This document shows, piece by piece, positions 39,369 through 47,813 of a stretch of 64,000 nucleotides of DNA (its first letter is position 1; each line of letters opens with the position of its first letter). The position numbers and the translations under genes were made by a program. Source of the DNA: Spirabiliibacterium mucosae. Its GTDB lineage: Bacteria; Pseudomonadota; Gammaproteobacteria; Enterobacterales; Pasteurellaceae. The notes beneath the pieces were generated by a model that saw only the letters and a program-made list of their open reading frames with translations, had not been told where the DNA came from and did not search any database. Location: NCBI RefSeq assembly GCF_014884965.1, contig NZ_JABTBO010000008.1, positions 34,368-98,367 of the forward strand, read 5' to 3'.

Positions 39369-41473
39369 AACCATCCCTTTTTACTTGCTCCAAGCCAGTC
39401 ATTGACCGGCTTAGGTTGTGATTGTTTCTGCGCTGTAACACGTTCTGGCACAATTGGGGGTTGTGTTTCACTTTGGCTTCCCTCACGGACAATGTCAGGG
39501 TTAATATCGGCTAATTTTGCCCACGATGGCACCATCTTTTCATCATCCCAACGAATGCGTTCGTACCCTCTTAAAATGGCCACCGCATGGCAATAACAAA
39601 ACAAGTCAAAGGCCTCATTGTTTCCCTTACCAGGCTTACGCCATTTACCATCTGCGCCACGCTCTTCATAGGTCAATTCCTCAAAAAACCATTCGCCGAG
39701 CCATTTAGGGAAGTGGATATAGTTAGCCCCCTCCGTTGGTCGATTAAGCGCGTTGTGAATGCGATCTTTGAGTTGATCTGTTTGCAATAAATACAACGGC
39801 ACATCGCCCCGTGCAGCGGCGTGACGGTCGCTACGATGAGTGTTATTTGGGTAGGTTTTTGTGATCAGCTTTTGCCGCTTTGTACTATCACCTTTAACCA
39901 AATACACCCGCTTGCCGTAGCCATCTCGCCGACACTGACGCCAAAACTTATAGGCGTTGTCGGTTACTCCGTCCTCGCCGCCGCTATCCACTGCCATTGC
40001 CAGAATGGGCATGTAACGATGCTCATAGTCTGCGAGTCGATAACGTTTCTCTAGGACATCTGAGATAAGCAAGTCCCAGTCTTCGGAGTAGGAAGAAGGA
40101 TCGATGGGTAAACATTCCCCGTCTTGAGTGCTACGTAATGAATATTTGATGTTGTATCGGTCGATTACCCATCGCTCCCCATTCTCGCCATAGCCCACGA
40201 TTTGCACCACAAAGCGACGATTTTTGCCGCCTTGTACGTCCACCGCAGCCACTAAAAAGCGGCAACCTGCTGGCACCGTGCGCTTATCAACCTCCTCACG
40301 CCGTGCCATCAGCTCATCACTACCTCGTTGATCAAGTGCAGCGCGCGGTAAATACGGTAATCCCCAGTCGGTATTAATCACCGCTTTGAGCGTTTCTTCG
40401 CTGCCTGTCATCTCGTATTCGTGTTCGGCAGAGAGTAATTTATAGGTTAACTGCGCCCATGTCTGATACGCCGCAGCTGGTCCTTCAAGCCAAAATGACG
40501 CAATGCGAGATTGCCGAGCTTCACCATGAAGGTTGTCGTCTTTATCAAGGTATTGCCCTTCTTTTAGCCAACGGCCTGTGATATTCAATTCACGCTTTTG
40601 ATGCGGCTCAATCAATGCTTGGCAATGAGGACACTGTAATCGTGCATTTTCACTAGCCTTAACGAAGTCGTTATCGGCGCGAAACCCCACCATATTAGCC
40701 ATAGACGGTTCAAACCATTCTCCGCAGTGAGGGCACTTCCAATAAAAGCGACGGCGGTCACCACGGTTATAAAGGCTTAAAATGCCTGTCGTTGGCGGTG
40801 CTTCATGCGTTGTTTTTGGATGGTGCTTGATGTCGACAATGTCTTTCCCCGGTGAACTCTCTACTAAGGTCATGCCAGCCGACATAAATGTTGTCGTCCG
40901 CTTCGAGGCTAAGGAAAATCCATCACCTTCGCCGTCCACATCTTCTGGCCAACGGTCGTAATCGGTCAGCGCAACATACTTGTAATCCGATGATGACAAC
41001 ACATTAATTGATGGCCAACCGATTTTGAGCAAGTTTCCTGCGCGGAAGTATTTGTCGTGGACGTTGTTATCATTCTTACGCGGGCTTAATCGCTTGGCAA
41101 TTTCAGGCGAACAACGAAAAGTGCGGTCAAGCCGTTTGCGACTATGCTCACTGGCCTTTTCTTGTGTCAGTTGTACCAGTAGAAAGTCCGAGGGGTCACA
41201 GATGATTGAATAAGTGATCCAACCATCAATCAATCCAATTGTTTTACCTGTCCGCGCTGGGCCGACAAATATCACCGCATCATATTCACGCGAGGCAAGG
41301 CAATCCATTGGCTCAAGGATGTAAGCAGCCGTATTTTTATCCCATTTAACTGAGTTACCCCCACCAACTGGTACGCGCATATATTCCGCTACAGCCTCTG
41401 ACACTTTCATTCGGCGAGGTGCTTTTATAAGATTGCCAACATCACGCCGAATATCTTGAGCAGATGCAAACAT
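39365..41473 (-). CDS. Terminase large subunit (gpA family)
   Basis: The packaging motor cuts concatemers at cos and drives DNA into the prohead. The 702-aa product has Walker A GPARTGKTIGLIDG, a Walker B-like YVALTDYDRWPED, a zinc-ribbon pair (CPHCGEWF and CPHCQALI) and a C-terminal nuclease domain with VAAVDVQGG and MAVDSGGEDG. It is intact. Its start overlaps the small-subunit stop. Confidence 0.95.
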   Translation of the reverse strand: MFASAQDIRRDVGNLIKAPRRMKVSEAVAEYMRVPVGGGNSVKWDKNTAAYILEPMDCLASREYDAVIFVGPARTGKTIGLIDGWITYSIICDPSDFLLVQLTQEKASEHSRKRLDRTFRCSPEIAKRLSPRKNDNNVHDKYFRAGNLLKIGWPSINVLSSSDYKYVALTDYDRWPEDVDGEGDGFSLASKRTTTFMSAGMTLVESSPGKDIVDIKHHPKTTHEAPPTTGILSLYNRGDRRRFYWKCPHCGEWFEPSMANMVGFRADNDFVKASENARLQCPHCQALIEPHQKRELNITGRWLKEGQYLDKDDNLHGEARQSRIASFWLEGPAAAYQTWAQLTYKLLSAEHEYEMTGSEETLKAVINTDWGLPYLPRAALDQRGSDELMARREEVDKRTVPAGCRFLVAAVDVQGGKNRRFVVQIVGYGENGERWVIDRYNIKYSLRSTQDGECLPIDPSSYSEDWDLLISDVLEKRYRLADYEHRYMPILAMAVDSGGEDGVTDNAYKFWRQCRRDGYGKRVYLVKGDSTKRQKLITKTYPNNTHRSDRHAAARGDVPLYLLQTDQLKDRIHNALNRPTEGANYIHFPKWLGEWFFEELTYEERGADGKWRKPGKGNNEAFDLFCYCHAVAILRGYERIRWDDEKMVPSWAKLADINPDIVREGSQSETQPPIVPERVTAQKQSQPKPVNDWLGASKKGWL

Positions 41474-41942
41474 TATTCTTCCTCACTCTTTGTTTCTTGA
41501 ATTGAGAGAGCCATTTGATCGCGCAGGTCATCAATAATTTGCTGCACACGAACAAGCGCGCTTGGCTGCAAACCTGCGTCACGCTCTAAAATATCTGGCA
41601 ACGTTTCCAAGGATTGAACAATCGCTTTCGCCAATACGCTCATCTCTTGCGCTACTTCATAAGCAGGGATTAATTCACCCGTTTCGCGCTCGTATTTCAA
41701 CCGCTCATTTTCTGCTTGCCAGAATGCGCGCTTGTCAGAGGGGGAAAGGCTGTCAACATCAGCGGTCATCTTTTGTGCTAATCCCATCTTGATTAAATCC
41801 GCGAGGGAATAGAGCTTTTCTTTTGATTACTACCGATTGCGGGAGTCAGTCCCGCCACGCGTTGAGATACCGTCTGACGGTGCATTCCGACTAAATCCGC
41901 AATCTGATTAATATTGAGTTTTAACTCATGTAGGTTTTCCAT
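41473..41942 (-). pseudogene. Terminase small subunit (DUF1441/Nu1-like), one-base frameshift
   Basis: The small subunit recognises cos. A start at 41942 gives MENLHELKLNINQIADLVGM and a winged-helix-like HRQTVSQRVAGLTP, but this frame stops near 41790. The remaining frame continues KEKLYSLADLIKMGLAQKMT to 41473. They meet at CAAAAG (about 41820); one extra A joins them into a 156-aa DUF1441-like protein. An alternative internal start (41787) would give a 104-aa protein without the DNA-binding part. Confidence 0.82.
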
Positions 41943-42117
41943 AATTAAACCAACCAGTTGCGTGAAAAATTGAAAAAGTGCTAATTGATGATGATGCCTA
42001 GAAGCTCAAAAAACTGCCAAAAACCGCGACTTCCGACCCCGTGGTTTACCCCACCCGTCAGGAGTACCTTTTAGTTTTATTGAACATTTTTGAGCTAGAG
42101 TAACAAAATCGAACCAA

Positions 42118-42147
42118 TCTGGAAATCTCTGGAAAATTCTGGAAACT
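42118..42147. repeat. Three TCTGGAAA direct repeats, candidate terminase-binding (cosB) sites
   Basis: TCTGGAAA is repeated three times at about 10-bp spacing between the lysis genes and the small terminase gene, where lambda has cosB and its R sites. The 41943-42203 stretch has no gene; a GC-rich segment at about 42026-42060 could hold the nicking site. Inference from position and periodicity. Confidence 0.45.
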
Positions 42148-42161
42148 TCCAAATGCCAAAT

Positions 42162-42188
42162 AAAAAAGGCGACCTAATAAAGCCGCCT
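42162..42188 (-). terminator. Terminator after Rz1
   Basis: A short GGCGGC...GTCGCC-type stem followed by six Ts on the minus strand, after the lysis genes and before the cos region. Confidence 0.5.
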
Positions 42189-42203
42189 GTCAAAAGCCTA
42201 GCC

Positions 42204-42491
42204 CTAAGGTAAGCTAGACTCTCGATTCTTTTCGTTATACCAGTCAATCACACCACTTAATCTGCTTGCGCACACTTCTCGCTCATACTGAACCTTGCGA
42301 AGATAGGTTATAGCCTCTCCGTAGGTTGTGCCCGTGAAGTCTGTTTGTGTACAAGGAATAAGATATATCTGTGGTGGAAATAAATACTCTACGCGCTCAA
42401 TTGGTTGTTGTGCGCAGCCGTTTAATAACATCATCAGGCAGGCGACGATGAGCACAATCCTGCGATAGTAACGATTGACGAATAACCTCAT
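42204..42491 (-). CDS. Outer-membrane spanin lipoprotein Rz1
   Basis: Rz1 joins Rz across the periplasm to fuse the membranes at lysis. The frame read from the start near 42491 (MRLFVNRYYRRIVLIVACLM) carries a lipobox MLLNGC, so a mature lipoprotein starting at the cysteine. It overlaps the Rz gene in a different frame, as in most Rz/Rz1 pairs. The exact start is uncertain because the frame is open further upstream. Confidence 0.78.
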   Translation of the reverse strand: MRLFVNRYYRRIVLIVACLMMLLNGCAQQPIERVEYLFPPQIYLIPCTQTDFTGTTYGEAITYLRKVQYEREVCASRLSGVIDWYNEKNRESSLP

Positions 42492-42744
42492 TATCAGCCT
42501 GTGCTTTCTCAGTGCTTTTACTTTCAATCGCGGTTTGCTTTTCTGTGGCTTCTCGCTCTTGTTTAAGTTGCTCATCTTTACGCTCCAAAGATTGCTGCAA
42601 TGTTTTTAACTGCTCGGCTTGTTGAATACTTAACGATTGATAGTGAGATAACTTTGTTTTGATGCTTGACACATAAAGTGAGCCAAGCGCCATAATCGCA
42701 ATAACTGATAGAATCGCTGTGAGTTTTAAATCGAGCTTAAACAT
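42397..42744 (-). CDS. Inner-membrane spanin Rz
   Basis: The 115-aa product has an N-terminal membrane anchor (LKLTAILSVIAIMALGSLYV) and a long coiled-coil periplasmic domain (LSIQQAEQLKTLQQSLERKD), the i-spanin layout. It overlaps the endolysin gene by 19 nt upstream and encloses the Rz1 start. Confidence 0.85.
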   Translation of the reverse strand: MFKLDLKLTAILSVIAIMALGSLYVSSIKTKLSHYQSLSIQQAEQLKTLQQSLERKDEQLKQEREATEKQTAIESKSTEKAQADNEVIRQSLLSQDCAHRRLPDDVIKRLRTTTN

Positions 42745-43253
42745 AACGCCTTCTCCGCTGAACGTCGCTTAACTAGCCCCGGTAAAACTTTACCGCCTGC
42801 ATATTTCCATCGCGGGAACTCATTGCACATTGCCTTGATATTGCCTTGTCGGGCATATCTAAATAGCGTGCTTTTCTGCATTGCGCCACAGCCTACGTTG
42901 AACGTGATAGAAGTGGCCGCCTCAAATGCGCCTTGTGGTAATAGTCTTCCGTTAGCGTGGAGATTTACACATTCCTCTGCCCGCTTGATGTCCTCTACCC
43001 ATCTCTTGGCAATCTCTTTGTCAGAGTATCGCTTGTTAGGGTCTATGGGCTCACCCGATGATGCAGTTGAACCAATGCCAACAGTGAGAACATTAGATGG
43101 GCAATGATATGGGTCACGTCGACAGCCCTCTGCTTTACCGATCAATTCCAATCCAGGCTCGCGCGTGCGTGTTTCGCCACTGAAATCTGCCAACACCAAG
43201 GCTATGATTGAACCGACCACGCAAATAGAGCCCGCTTTTTTCCATGATTTCAT
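42726..43253 (-). CDS. SAR endolysin (glycoside hydrolase 24 lysozyme)
   Basis: Cleaves peptidoglycan at lysis. The 175-aa product has a weakly hydrophobic N-terminal segment (AGSICVVGSIIALVLADFSG), typical of a signal-anchor-release domain that holds the enzyme inactive in the membrane. The catalytic region is GKAEGCRRDPYHCPSNVLTVGIG, with the family glutamate in KAEG. Pairing with a small holin fits a pinholin system. Starts 4 nt inside the holin gene. Confidence 0.92.
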   Translation of the reverse strand: MKSWKKAGSICVVGSIIALVLADFSGETRTREPGLELIGKAEGCRRDPYHCPSNVLTVGIGSTASSGEPIDPNKRYSDKEIAKRWVEDIKRAEECVNLHANGRLLPQGAFEAATSITFNVGCGAMQKSTLFRYARQGNIKAMCNEFPRWKYAGGKVLPGLVKRRSAEKALCLSSI

Positions 43254-43465
43254 TCTATGAGCTTCCCATGTTTATCGCGAATGCCTGCCCTAATTTCTTC
43301 TAGCTCCAACATTCTCTTTTTGTAACGGCTCTCTCGCCAGTAGCCACATATTGTGACGATAATACCGATCAAGATCGCCCACTCGCTGATGGTCCACGCA
43401 CCAAAGAAAGCTGTGATCCAACCATAAACAAGTGATTCAACTGGTGCATCTTTCATTATTTTCAT
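43250..43465 (-). CDS. Holin with probable dual start
   Basis: The holin triggers lysis by permeabilising or depolarising the inner membrane. The 71-aa product reads MKIMKDAPVESLVYGWITAF, with two hydrophobic segments (YGWITAFFGAWTISEW, AILIGIIVTICGYW) and a basic C-terminus. Two in-frame ATGs three codons apart (43465 and 43456) with an extra lysine recall the lambda and phage 21 holin/antiholin dual start. It overlaps the endolysin gene. Confidence 0.82.
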   Translation of the reverse strand: MKIMKDAPVESLVYGWITAFFGAWTISEWAILIGIIVTICGYWRESRYKKRMLELEEIRAGIRDKHGKLIE

Positions 43466-43487
43466 ACTCCGCCCCCTTATCACGAGG

Positions 43488-43518
43488 CAATAAAAAAGCC
43501 CAGCATTTCTGCTAGGCT
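43488..43518 (-). terminator. Terminator upstream of the lysis genes
   Basis: AGCCTAGCAGAAATGCTGGGCT hairpin followed by six Ts on the minus strand, between the 78-aa ORF and the holin; read-through would require Q. Confidence 0.65.
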
Positions 43519-43568
43519 AGTGATTAGTTTCTGCTAGAATGAAGTTGCAACACTAACAAACTAGCAGA
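43508..43568 (+). promoter_or_regulatory. Inverted repeats over the 43577 gene's ribosome-binding site
   Basis: TCTGCTAG occurs at 43508-43515 and 43530-43537, and its complement CTAGCAGA at 43561-43568 ends in the GCAGAGG ribosome-binding site. An extended -10 (TGCTAGAAT) overlaps the second copy. In RNA the start region could be closed; in DNA the repeats could be an operator. Confidence 0.45.
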
Positions 43569-43576
43569 GGTTTAAA

Positions 43577-44050
43577 ATGTCTACTATTTCTGCTCTTATC
43601 ACAGAGCAAGATATATTGAATTGCATCAATCCAAAATATCGTAATTTCTTTGATATTATACCATTTAAGGCAGATCAATCCGTTTACTCTATCTTTGAAC
43701 CCTTCATCGAAGCCGCAAACATCATCTGCAAGTTTGCAGACATAAACAAAAGAGTGTTTATTCACTTTATTTTTGATGAAGCGCTCGCATTAAAATCAGA
43801 GCACTTTACGCTGAATTTTTCGCTTAGGGCTGACGCTTTCCATATTCATTACAATGGAAGCATTTTTTACTATATGAATCGCGTCCAGAAGTTTTCAAAA
43901 GAATTTCAGGTTGTAGCCTGCCTAGAGGAGCTAGCCCACGCATTTATGAACATCACTGACGAAACTCTGGTGAAACAAGTCGTATGTTTGATGTACCCCA
44001 AGATGAAATACGACCCTGTTACTAATTTTTATTCACAAAAAATCACTTAA
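43577..44050 (+). CDS. Plus-strand phage protein of unknown function, 157 aa
   Basis: MSTISALITEQDILNCINPK, then a mixed helical/beta protein with FNFSLRADAFHIHYNGSIFY-like strands and an EELAHAFMNITDE helix reminiscent of, but not equal to, a metalloprotease HEXXH. It runs against the late strand between the lysis and Q regions and overlaps the next minus gene by 8 nt at the 3' end. This orientation suggests lysogen expression. No family recognised. Confidence 0.7.
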   Translation: MSTISALITEQDILNCINPKYRNFFDIIPFKADQSVYSIFEPFIEAANIICKFADINKRVFIHFIFDEALALKSEHFTLNFSLRADAFHIHYNGSIFYYMNRVQKFSKEFQVVACLEELAHAFMNITDETLVKQVVCLMYPKMKYDPVTNFYSQKIT

Positions 44051-44276
44051 TAATATAGCTAGGCCAGACCAATGATCTAAGTTTATCTGCGTCTAAATTA
44101 CTTGCTTCAGTAGAATATTCAGGTTTAATTGAAACTCCATTTAAAGTGCTGTGAGAACAAGAAACGGCACCAATATCTTCATATTTAACTTTCAAATGTT
44201 CATGAAGTGCCTTCAGCATATATTCTGGTACTTCTTCGCCATTAACCTTTATTGTATCGCCTAATGTGATTTCCAT
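44043..44276 (-). CDS. Small phage protein of unknown function, 77 aa
   Basis: MEITLGDTIKVNGEEVPEYM to a stop at 44043, soluble, with CSHSTLNGVSI in the middle. It is the first gene behind the late promoter and is flanked by terminators. No known domain seen. Confidence 0.6.
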   Translation of the reverse strand: MEITLGDTIKVNGEEVPEYMLKALHEHLKVKYEDIGAVSCSHSTLNGVSIKPEYSTEASNLDADKLRSLVWPSYIIK

Positions 44277-44295
44277 AGTAATCACCAAATAAAAG

Positions 44296-44325
44296 CCCCG
44301 ACCGTTAGATCGAGGCTTTGTTTAA
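44296..44325 (-). terminator. Second terminator behind the late promoter
   Basis: AAGCCTCGATCTAACGGTCGGGGCTT hairpin and T-rich tail on the minus strand. Confidence 0.6.
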
Positions 44326-44367
44326 TCTTTCGTCATTGATACGCCAAATGGGCGGACCAATAGATAC

Positions 44368-44396
44368 AAAAAAAGCCGATATTTCTATCAGCTTTC
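44368..44396 (-). terminator. First terminator behind the late promoter (tR'-like)
   Basis: AGCTGATAGAAATATCGGCT hairpin followed by seven Ts, about 30 nt after the late promoter start, as for the lambda terminator that Q overrides. Confidence 0.7.
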
Positions 44397-44423
44397 TGTA
44401 TATACTTTAATTTTGATGATTAC

Positions 44424-44452
44424 ATAATACGACAATTTTCGTCCGGACGCAA
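44424..44452 (-). promoter_or_regulatory. Late promoter (pR'-like)
   Basis: Minus strand TTGCGT (44447-44452), 17-nt spacer, TATTAT (44424-44429), directly downstream of the Q gene and upstream of the tandem terminators and lysis genes. Confidence 0.7.
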
Positions 44453-44466
44453 GTATATTTTTTAAT

Positions 44467-44844
44467 CTATGCGTAAAAATATGCTTTGCCTTTCACTATC
44501 TTAACGTCCCATCTCCTTTGAGCCATCACTGCGCCATAGATGAAATTTTTTGCCTTTGCTAACTCTTCATAAAAACGAGATTTACCAAGCTCAAAATACT
44601 CAAGTAATGATTTTAAATCATAATCTAGCGCATAATACCCAATAATCATCTCGTACCACTCATAGTTTTCACGAATGAGCACCGCAATAGCATTATCGAA
44701 CAATTCGCGCTCGTCATCGCTCATCATTGGTATGCCGCTAGGTTTAGGCAGTCCACACATACCAATCGCCTTGCCGAGATAATCCATTTCTGGACGTAGC
44801 ACTGCACCTTTGCCCCATCGTCTTAACTGCACATCAATATCCAC
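44467..44844 (-). CDS. Late antiterminator Q (DUF1133-like)
   Basis: Q lets RNA polymerase ignore terminators in the late operon. The 125-aa product starts MDIDVQLRRWGKGAVLRPEM and has EWYEMIIGYYALDYDLKSLL and KSRFYEELAKAKNFIYGAV, a helix-turn-helix-like region typical of DUF1133/Q proteins. It is placed after NinG and just before the late promoter. Confidence 0.85.
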   Translation of the reverse strand: MDIDVQLRRWGKGAVLRPEMDYLGKAIGMCGLPKPSGIPMMSDDERELFDNAIAVLIRENYEWYEMIIGYYALDYDLKSLLEYFELGKSRFYEELAKAKNFIYGAVMAQRRWDVKIVKGKAYFYA

Positions 44845-45440
44845 TACAACCCCCTCTCACACTTCAACGCTTTAACCTTAGCCTTGTAAACCTTAATCAA
44901 GTCTTTAATCTCGTCCACTTCTAGCTTCAATGGCGGGTGATCTTTGCGCTCCAAAAATTCCACACGCTCAACACCGATTTTTCTAATAAGGTTTATCCTG
45001 TACTCAACGATATTGCCACTCTTGTGGTTATTACAGGGCTGACACTGCTTGTGGACGTTTTCCTCATTAAAACGCAACTCTGGCGCAGCCCCCACTGACC
45101 GATAATGCCCCGCGTGCCACTGCCCTGTGTGAAAACGCCCGCAACTAATGCAAGGCGCATCCGCATCACGCAAGCGGATATATTCATTGAAAACCTTTTG
45201 CGCATCTCTCAGCCAATCTGCGCGCGTTTTAAGGCGCATTTTGCGCGCTTGTAGGTGTTCTTTTTCCTGCTTCGCCTTATCCCTCGCCAGTTTCTCACGC
45301 TGGCGCTGGCGCATTTTGAGGGCGAATTTTGCGCCGCATTCAGGGCAACACCACCGCACTTTTATGTCGTAGGTTTGAAACTTAGTGCCGCAGATTACGC
45401 ATTTACGGTTTAGTGGTTTTGTTTTTTTCTGCGTCGTCAT
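44844..45440 (-). CDS. Recombination protein NinG
   Basis: NinG (Rap) is a lambda-type Holliday-junction endonuclease that aids recombination. From the ATG at 45440 the 198-aa product has an N-terminal zinc motif (CVICGTKFQTYDIKVRWCCP), a lysine-rich coiled coil, and a C-terminal HNH-like region with CISCGR, WHAGHYRSVGAAPELRFNE and HKQCQPCNNHKSGN. Complete. Confidence 0.93.
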   Translation of the reverse strand: MTTQKKTKPLNRKCVICGTKFQTYDIKVRWCCPECGAKFALKMRQRQREKLARDKAKQEKEHLQARKMRLKTRADWLRDAQKVFNEYIRLRDADAPCISCGRFHTGQWHAGHYRSVGAAPELRFNEENVHKQCQPCNNHKSGNIVEYRINLIRKIGVERVEFLERKDHPPLKLEVDEIKDLIKVYKAKVKALKCERGL

Positions 45441-45442
45441 TC

Positions 45443-45862
45443 TCAATACCCATAAAATCCAAATCTATCATTGAAATGCACGCCGTTTCCAACGCCCCAC
45501 GCTTGCACGTATTCGATTAAACTTGCCAGCCGTTTCACACTCATTTGCGCCGTGCTTTCGCGTAGATTAATCACTTCACCCTCAAGCCCTATGGCCATTT
45601 CGGCGGGCTTGCCTGTGGCGATAGCATGCGCTGACACCATTATCGTCTTCCACGTTTCCACATTGTGCTTTTTGCCTTGAAATTCACATTGCTTTGAAAT
45701 ATCTGTCAACATCGCGTGCAATTTCGCATTCTGCTCTAGCGTGCGTGTGAGCGGCTTTATTTCCAGTACCAACGGATTTTCATTGTCCGTTGGTGCTTTC
45801 TCTAACACTTCTTTCGCGTTGTCTTTAATGCGCTGGTTACGAAGAAAAAAGCGTTGTTTCAT
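45443..45862 (-). CDS. NinB
   Basis: NinB (Orf) loads recombinases on SSB-coated DNA in lambda. The 139-aa product (start MKQRFFLRNQRIKDNAKEVL) has RTLEQNAKLHAMLTDISKQC, the hallmark NinB helix, and KPAEMAIGLEGEVINLREST-type core. It is between Dam and NinG in the nin cluster. Confidence 0.92.
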   Translation of the reverse strand: MKQRFFLRNQRIKDNAKEVLEKAPTDNENPLVLEIKPLTRTLEQNAKLHAMLTDISKQCEFQGKKHNVETWKTIMVSAHAIATGKPAEMAIGLEGEVINLRESTAQMSVKRLASLIEYVQAWGVGNGVHFNDRFGFYGY

Positions 45863-46386
45863 TCCGCACCGCACTTTTTGATAAAATCTAACCGCGCTTG
45901 CCGTGTCACCAATCCATTAACCATTGGATCGAAAACAACAACCATTGACCCCTTGTTGTTGCCTTTGACTTCTTCGCCAGTGATTGGGTGAAGAAAATTA
46001 ATGCGGCCACCGATAATATTGATTACCTCCGTGGCGTTGTCTTGAATGACTTGATACCAATGGGTGGATTTATCCGCCGGTAACAACATCACCACCAAAA
46101 AGTCTTGCTTGCGCAATGCTGCCGCGCGCTCAACGAATGGCTTAGGGTTTGAATACGGTGGGTTGACGAAAAATGCAATATCCAAAGCACCATGAGCTAA
46201 TTCAATTTCCATCTCGTCAAAGTCCAAAAAATCAGGCCATGCACTACCCTCGCCGATAAACACATCAAACACCGCATTGTGCTCATTAGCGCAACCGTCA
46301 ACCCACACACCACCAAAGCGGCGCGCAATCCAGTTGACCAAATACCGCGGCGTGCGGTAGGTGTTTTTGTCGAAGCCATTACTCAT
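45859..46386 (-). CDS. Phage DNA N-6-adenine methyltransferase
   Basis: Methylates adenine, probably protecting phage DNA from restriction. The 175-aa product (MSNGFDKNTYRTPRYLVNWI) matches the Dam family PF05869 with the catalytic NPPYSNPKPFV motif (about residue 74) and NNKGSMVVVFDP. It overlaps dnaB by 4 nt and ninB by 4 nt. Confidence 0.92.
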   Translation of the reverse strand: MSNGFDKNTYRTPRYLVNWIARRFGGVWVDGCANEHNAVFDVFIGEGSAWPDFLDFDEMEIELAHGALDIAFFVNPPYSNPKPFVERAAALRKQDFLVVMLLPADKSTHWYQVIQDNATEVINIIGGRINFLHPITGEEVKGNNKGSMVVVFDPMVNGLVTRQARLDFIKKCGAE

Positions 46387-47813
46387 AGAAATTCGTCCTC
46401 GCTGTTACTGGCCTTAGCGTGATTGATGTTTTCTGCCCGCGCTTGTGCCGCCTGTTGGTTTTCAATGTCGTAAATCACACCGTTTTTCATGTCAACGTAC
46501 GCTGTGCCCGTACTGCCGTGACGGTTTGATCGCAGTATCAACTCGGTCAGTGTAGGGTCAGCATTCGGCTTGTAAACGGATTCACGATACATGCCTAGCC
46601 AGTAATCACATTCTTGCTCTACTTGCCCTGTGTCACGGCTGTCGCTTGGGATTGGGCGTTTATCTGCTCGGCTCTCAAGCCCGCGGTTTAATTGGGTCAA
46701 CAATACCACTACGCAGTTGAGCTCTTTAGCTAATGCCTTCAGGCCTTTGGTAACAGCAGCATAAGCTAGGTCATTTCGTTCGGCTTTCTCACCGTTCATC
46801 AAAGTGAGGTAGTCAATCGCAATCAGGCCGACTTGACCGCACTTTTTGTGCATTTTGCGGCATTGGCTTTTGATGTAGGTCAAATCAATCGCGGGCGTGT
46901 CATCGAGGAATAACAAATCTTCTTCAAACAGCGCCTGCATAGCGTTTGAGACTTTGCCCCACGCGGTATCTAGCGCGCCCTCTCTCACCTTCTCGGCGGG
47001 CAAGTAGAAAATATTGGTGTTGAACCGCCCTTGTTGCGCCAGCATTCGCTCAAAGATTTGTTTGCTCGGCATCTCAAGGCTGAACATCAATACAGGCATT
47101 TTCTCGTTCACCGCGCAATTGAGCGCCAGCTGCGTGTAAAGGCTGGTTTTGCCCACTTTCGGCCGCGCGCCGATAACGAACAACGTGCCAGGCAACAAGT
47201 ATTTTGGGAAGAACAGCGCGTCAAGCGAAGCAATGCCCGTAGTAATACCGCGCACGCTGTCAGGGTTAGTTTTGCGCTCCTCCTGCTCGGTAAGCCACAC
47301 GTCCGCCACCTCTCGCAATGGTCGAAGTCCTTGCGATTCGTTGCGCTCATGCGATTCACGCAAAGCGTCAAGCTGTTGGCCAATACGATTAAGCACCTCA
47401 TCAGGCTCAACACCGTTTGGCAAGGTGAACAAATCGCCGACCGCACTTTGGCATAACTGAATCGCGCAACGCTGGAGGTGAGCGGTTTTGATAATCTCCG
47501 CGTAACGGTTAATATTTGCTGCGCTAGGCGTGTTTTTCGCCATCTCGGCAAGGTAGGCAAAGCCGCCAGTGTCTTGGCTCAAATTCACAGCGTTGAGGCG
47601 GTTATCCAGCGTGACCAAGTCCACGTTTTGATTGCGGTTGAGCAAGTGCTGGATTTGTTCAAAAATCACCTTGTGGGCGTAGGTGTAAAAACACTCGGCG
47701 CGCAAGTTGCTCACCACGGCGCGAACTTGGTCTTGATTCGCGTTAATCAAACACGCGCCTAAAACGGCTTGCTCGGCGCTGGTGTTGTGCGGAATGATTA
47801 ATTCTTGACTCAT
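46383..47813 (-). CDS. Replicative DNA helicase (DnaB family)
   Basis: The 476-aa helicase unwinds phage origin DNA. It has an N-terminal helical DnaB domain (PHNTSAEQAVLGACLINANQ), Walker A GARPKVGKTSLYTQLAL, VLMFSLEMPSKQIFERML, Walker B GLIAIDYLTLMNG and DTGQVEQECDYWLGMYR, the complete RecA-like core. It replaces the lambda P-type loader by a phage-encoded helicase, and follows the replication initiator. Confidence 0.96.
   Translation of the reverse strand: MSQELIIPHNTSAEQAVLGACLINANQDQVRAVVSNLRAECFYTYAHKVIFEQIQHLLNRNQNVDLVTLDNRLNAVNLSQDTGGFAYLAEMAKNTPSAANINRYAEIIKTAHLQRCAIQLCQSAVGDLFTLPNGVEPDEVLNRIGQQLDALRESHERNESQGLRPLREVADVWLTEQEERKTNPDSVRGITTGIASLDALFFPKYLLPGTLFVIGARPKVGKTSLYTQLALNCAVNEKMPVLMFSLEMPSKQIFERMLAQQGRFNTNIFYLPAEKVREGALDTAWGKVSNAMQALFEEDLLFLDDTPAIDLTYIKSQCRKMHKKCGQVGLIAIDYLTLMNGEKAERNDLAYAAVTKGLKALAKELNCVVVLLTQLNRGLESRADKRPIPSDSRDTGQVEQECDYWLGMYRESVYKPNADPTLTELILRSNRHGSTGTAYVDMKNGVIYDIENQQAAQARAENINHAKASNSEDEFL

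Noticed and set aside
43907..43960. Zinc protease motif in the 43577 product
   Set aside because: EELAHAF lacks the first histidine of HEXXH and no downstream ligand is obvious; not enough to call an enzyme.
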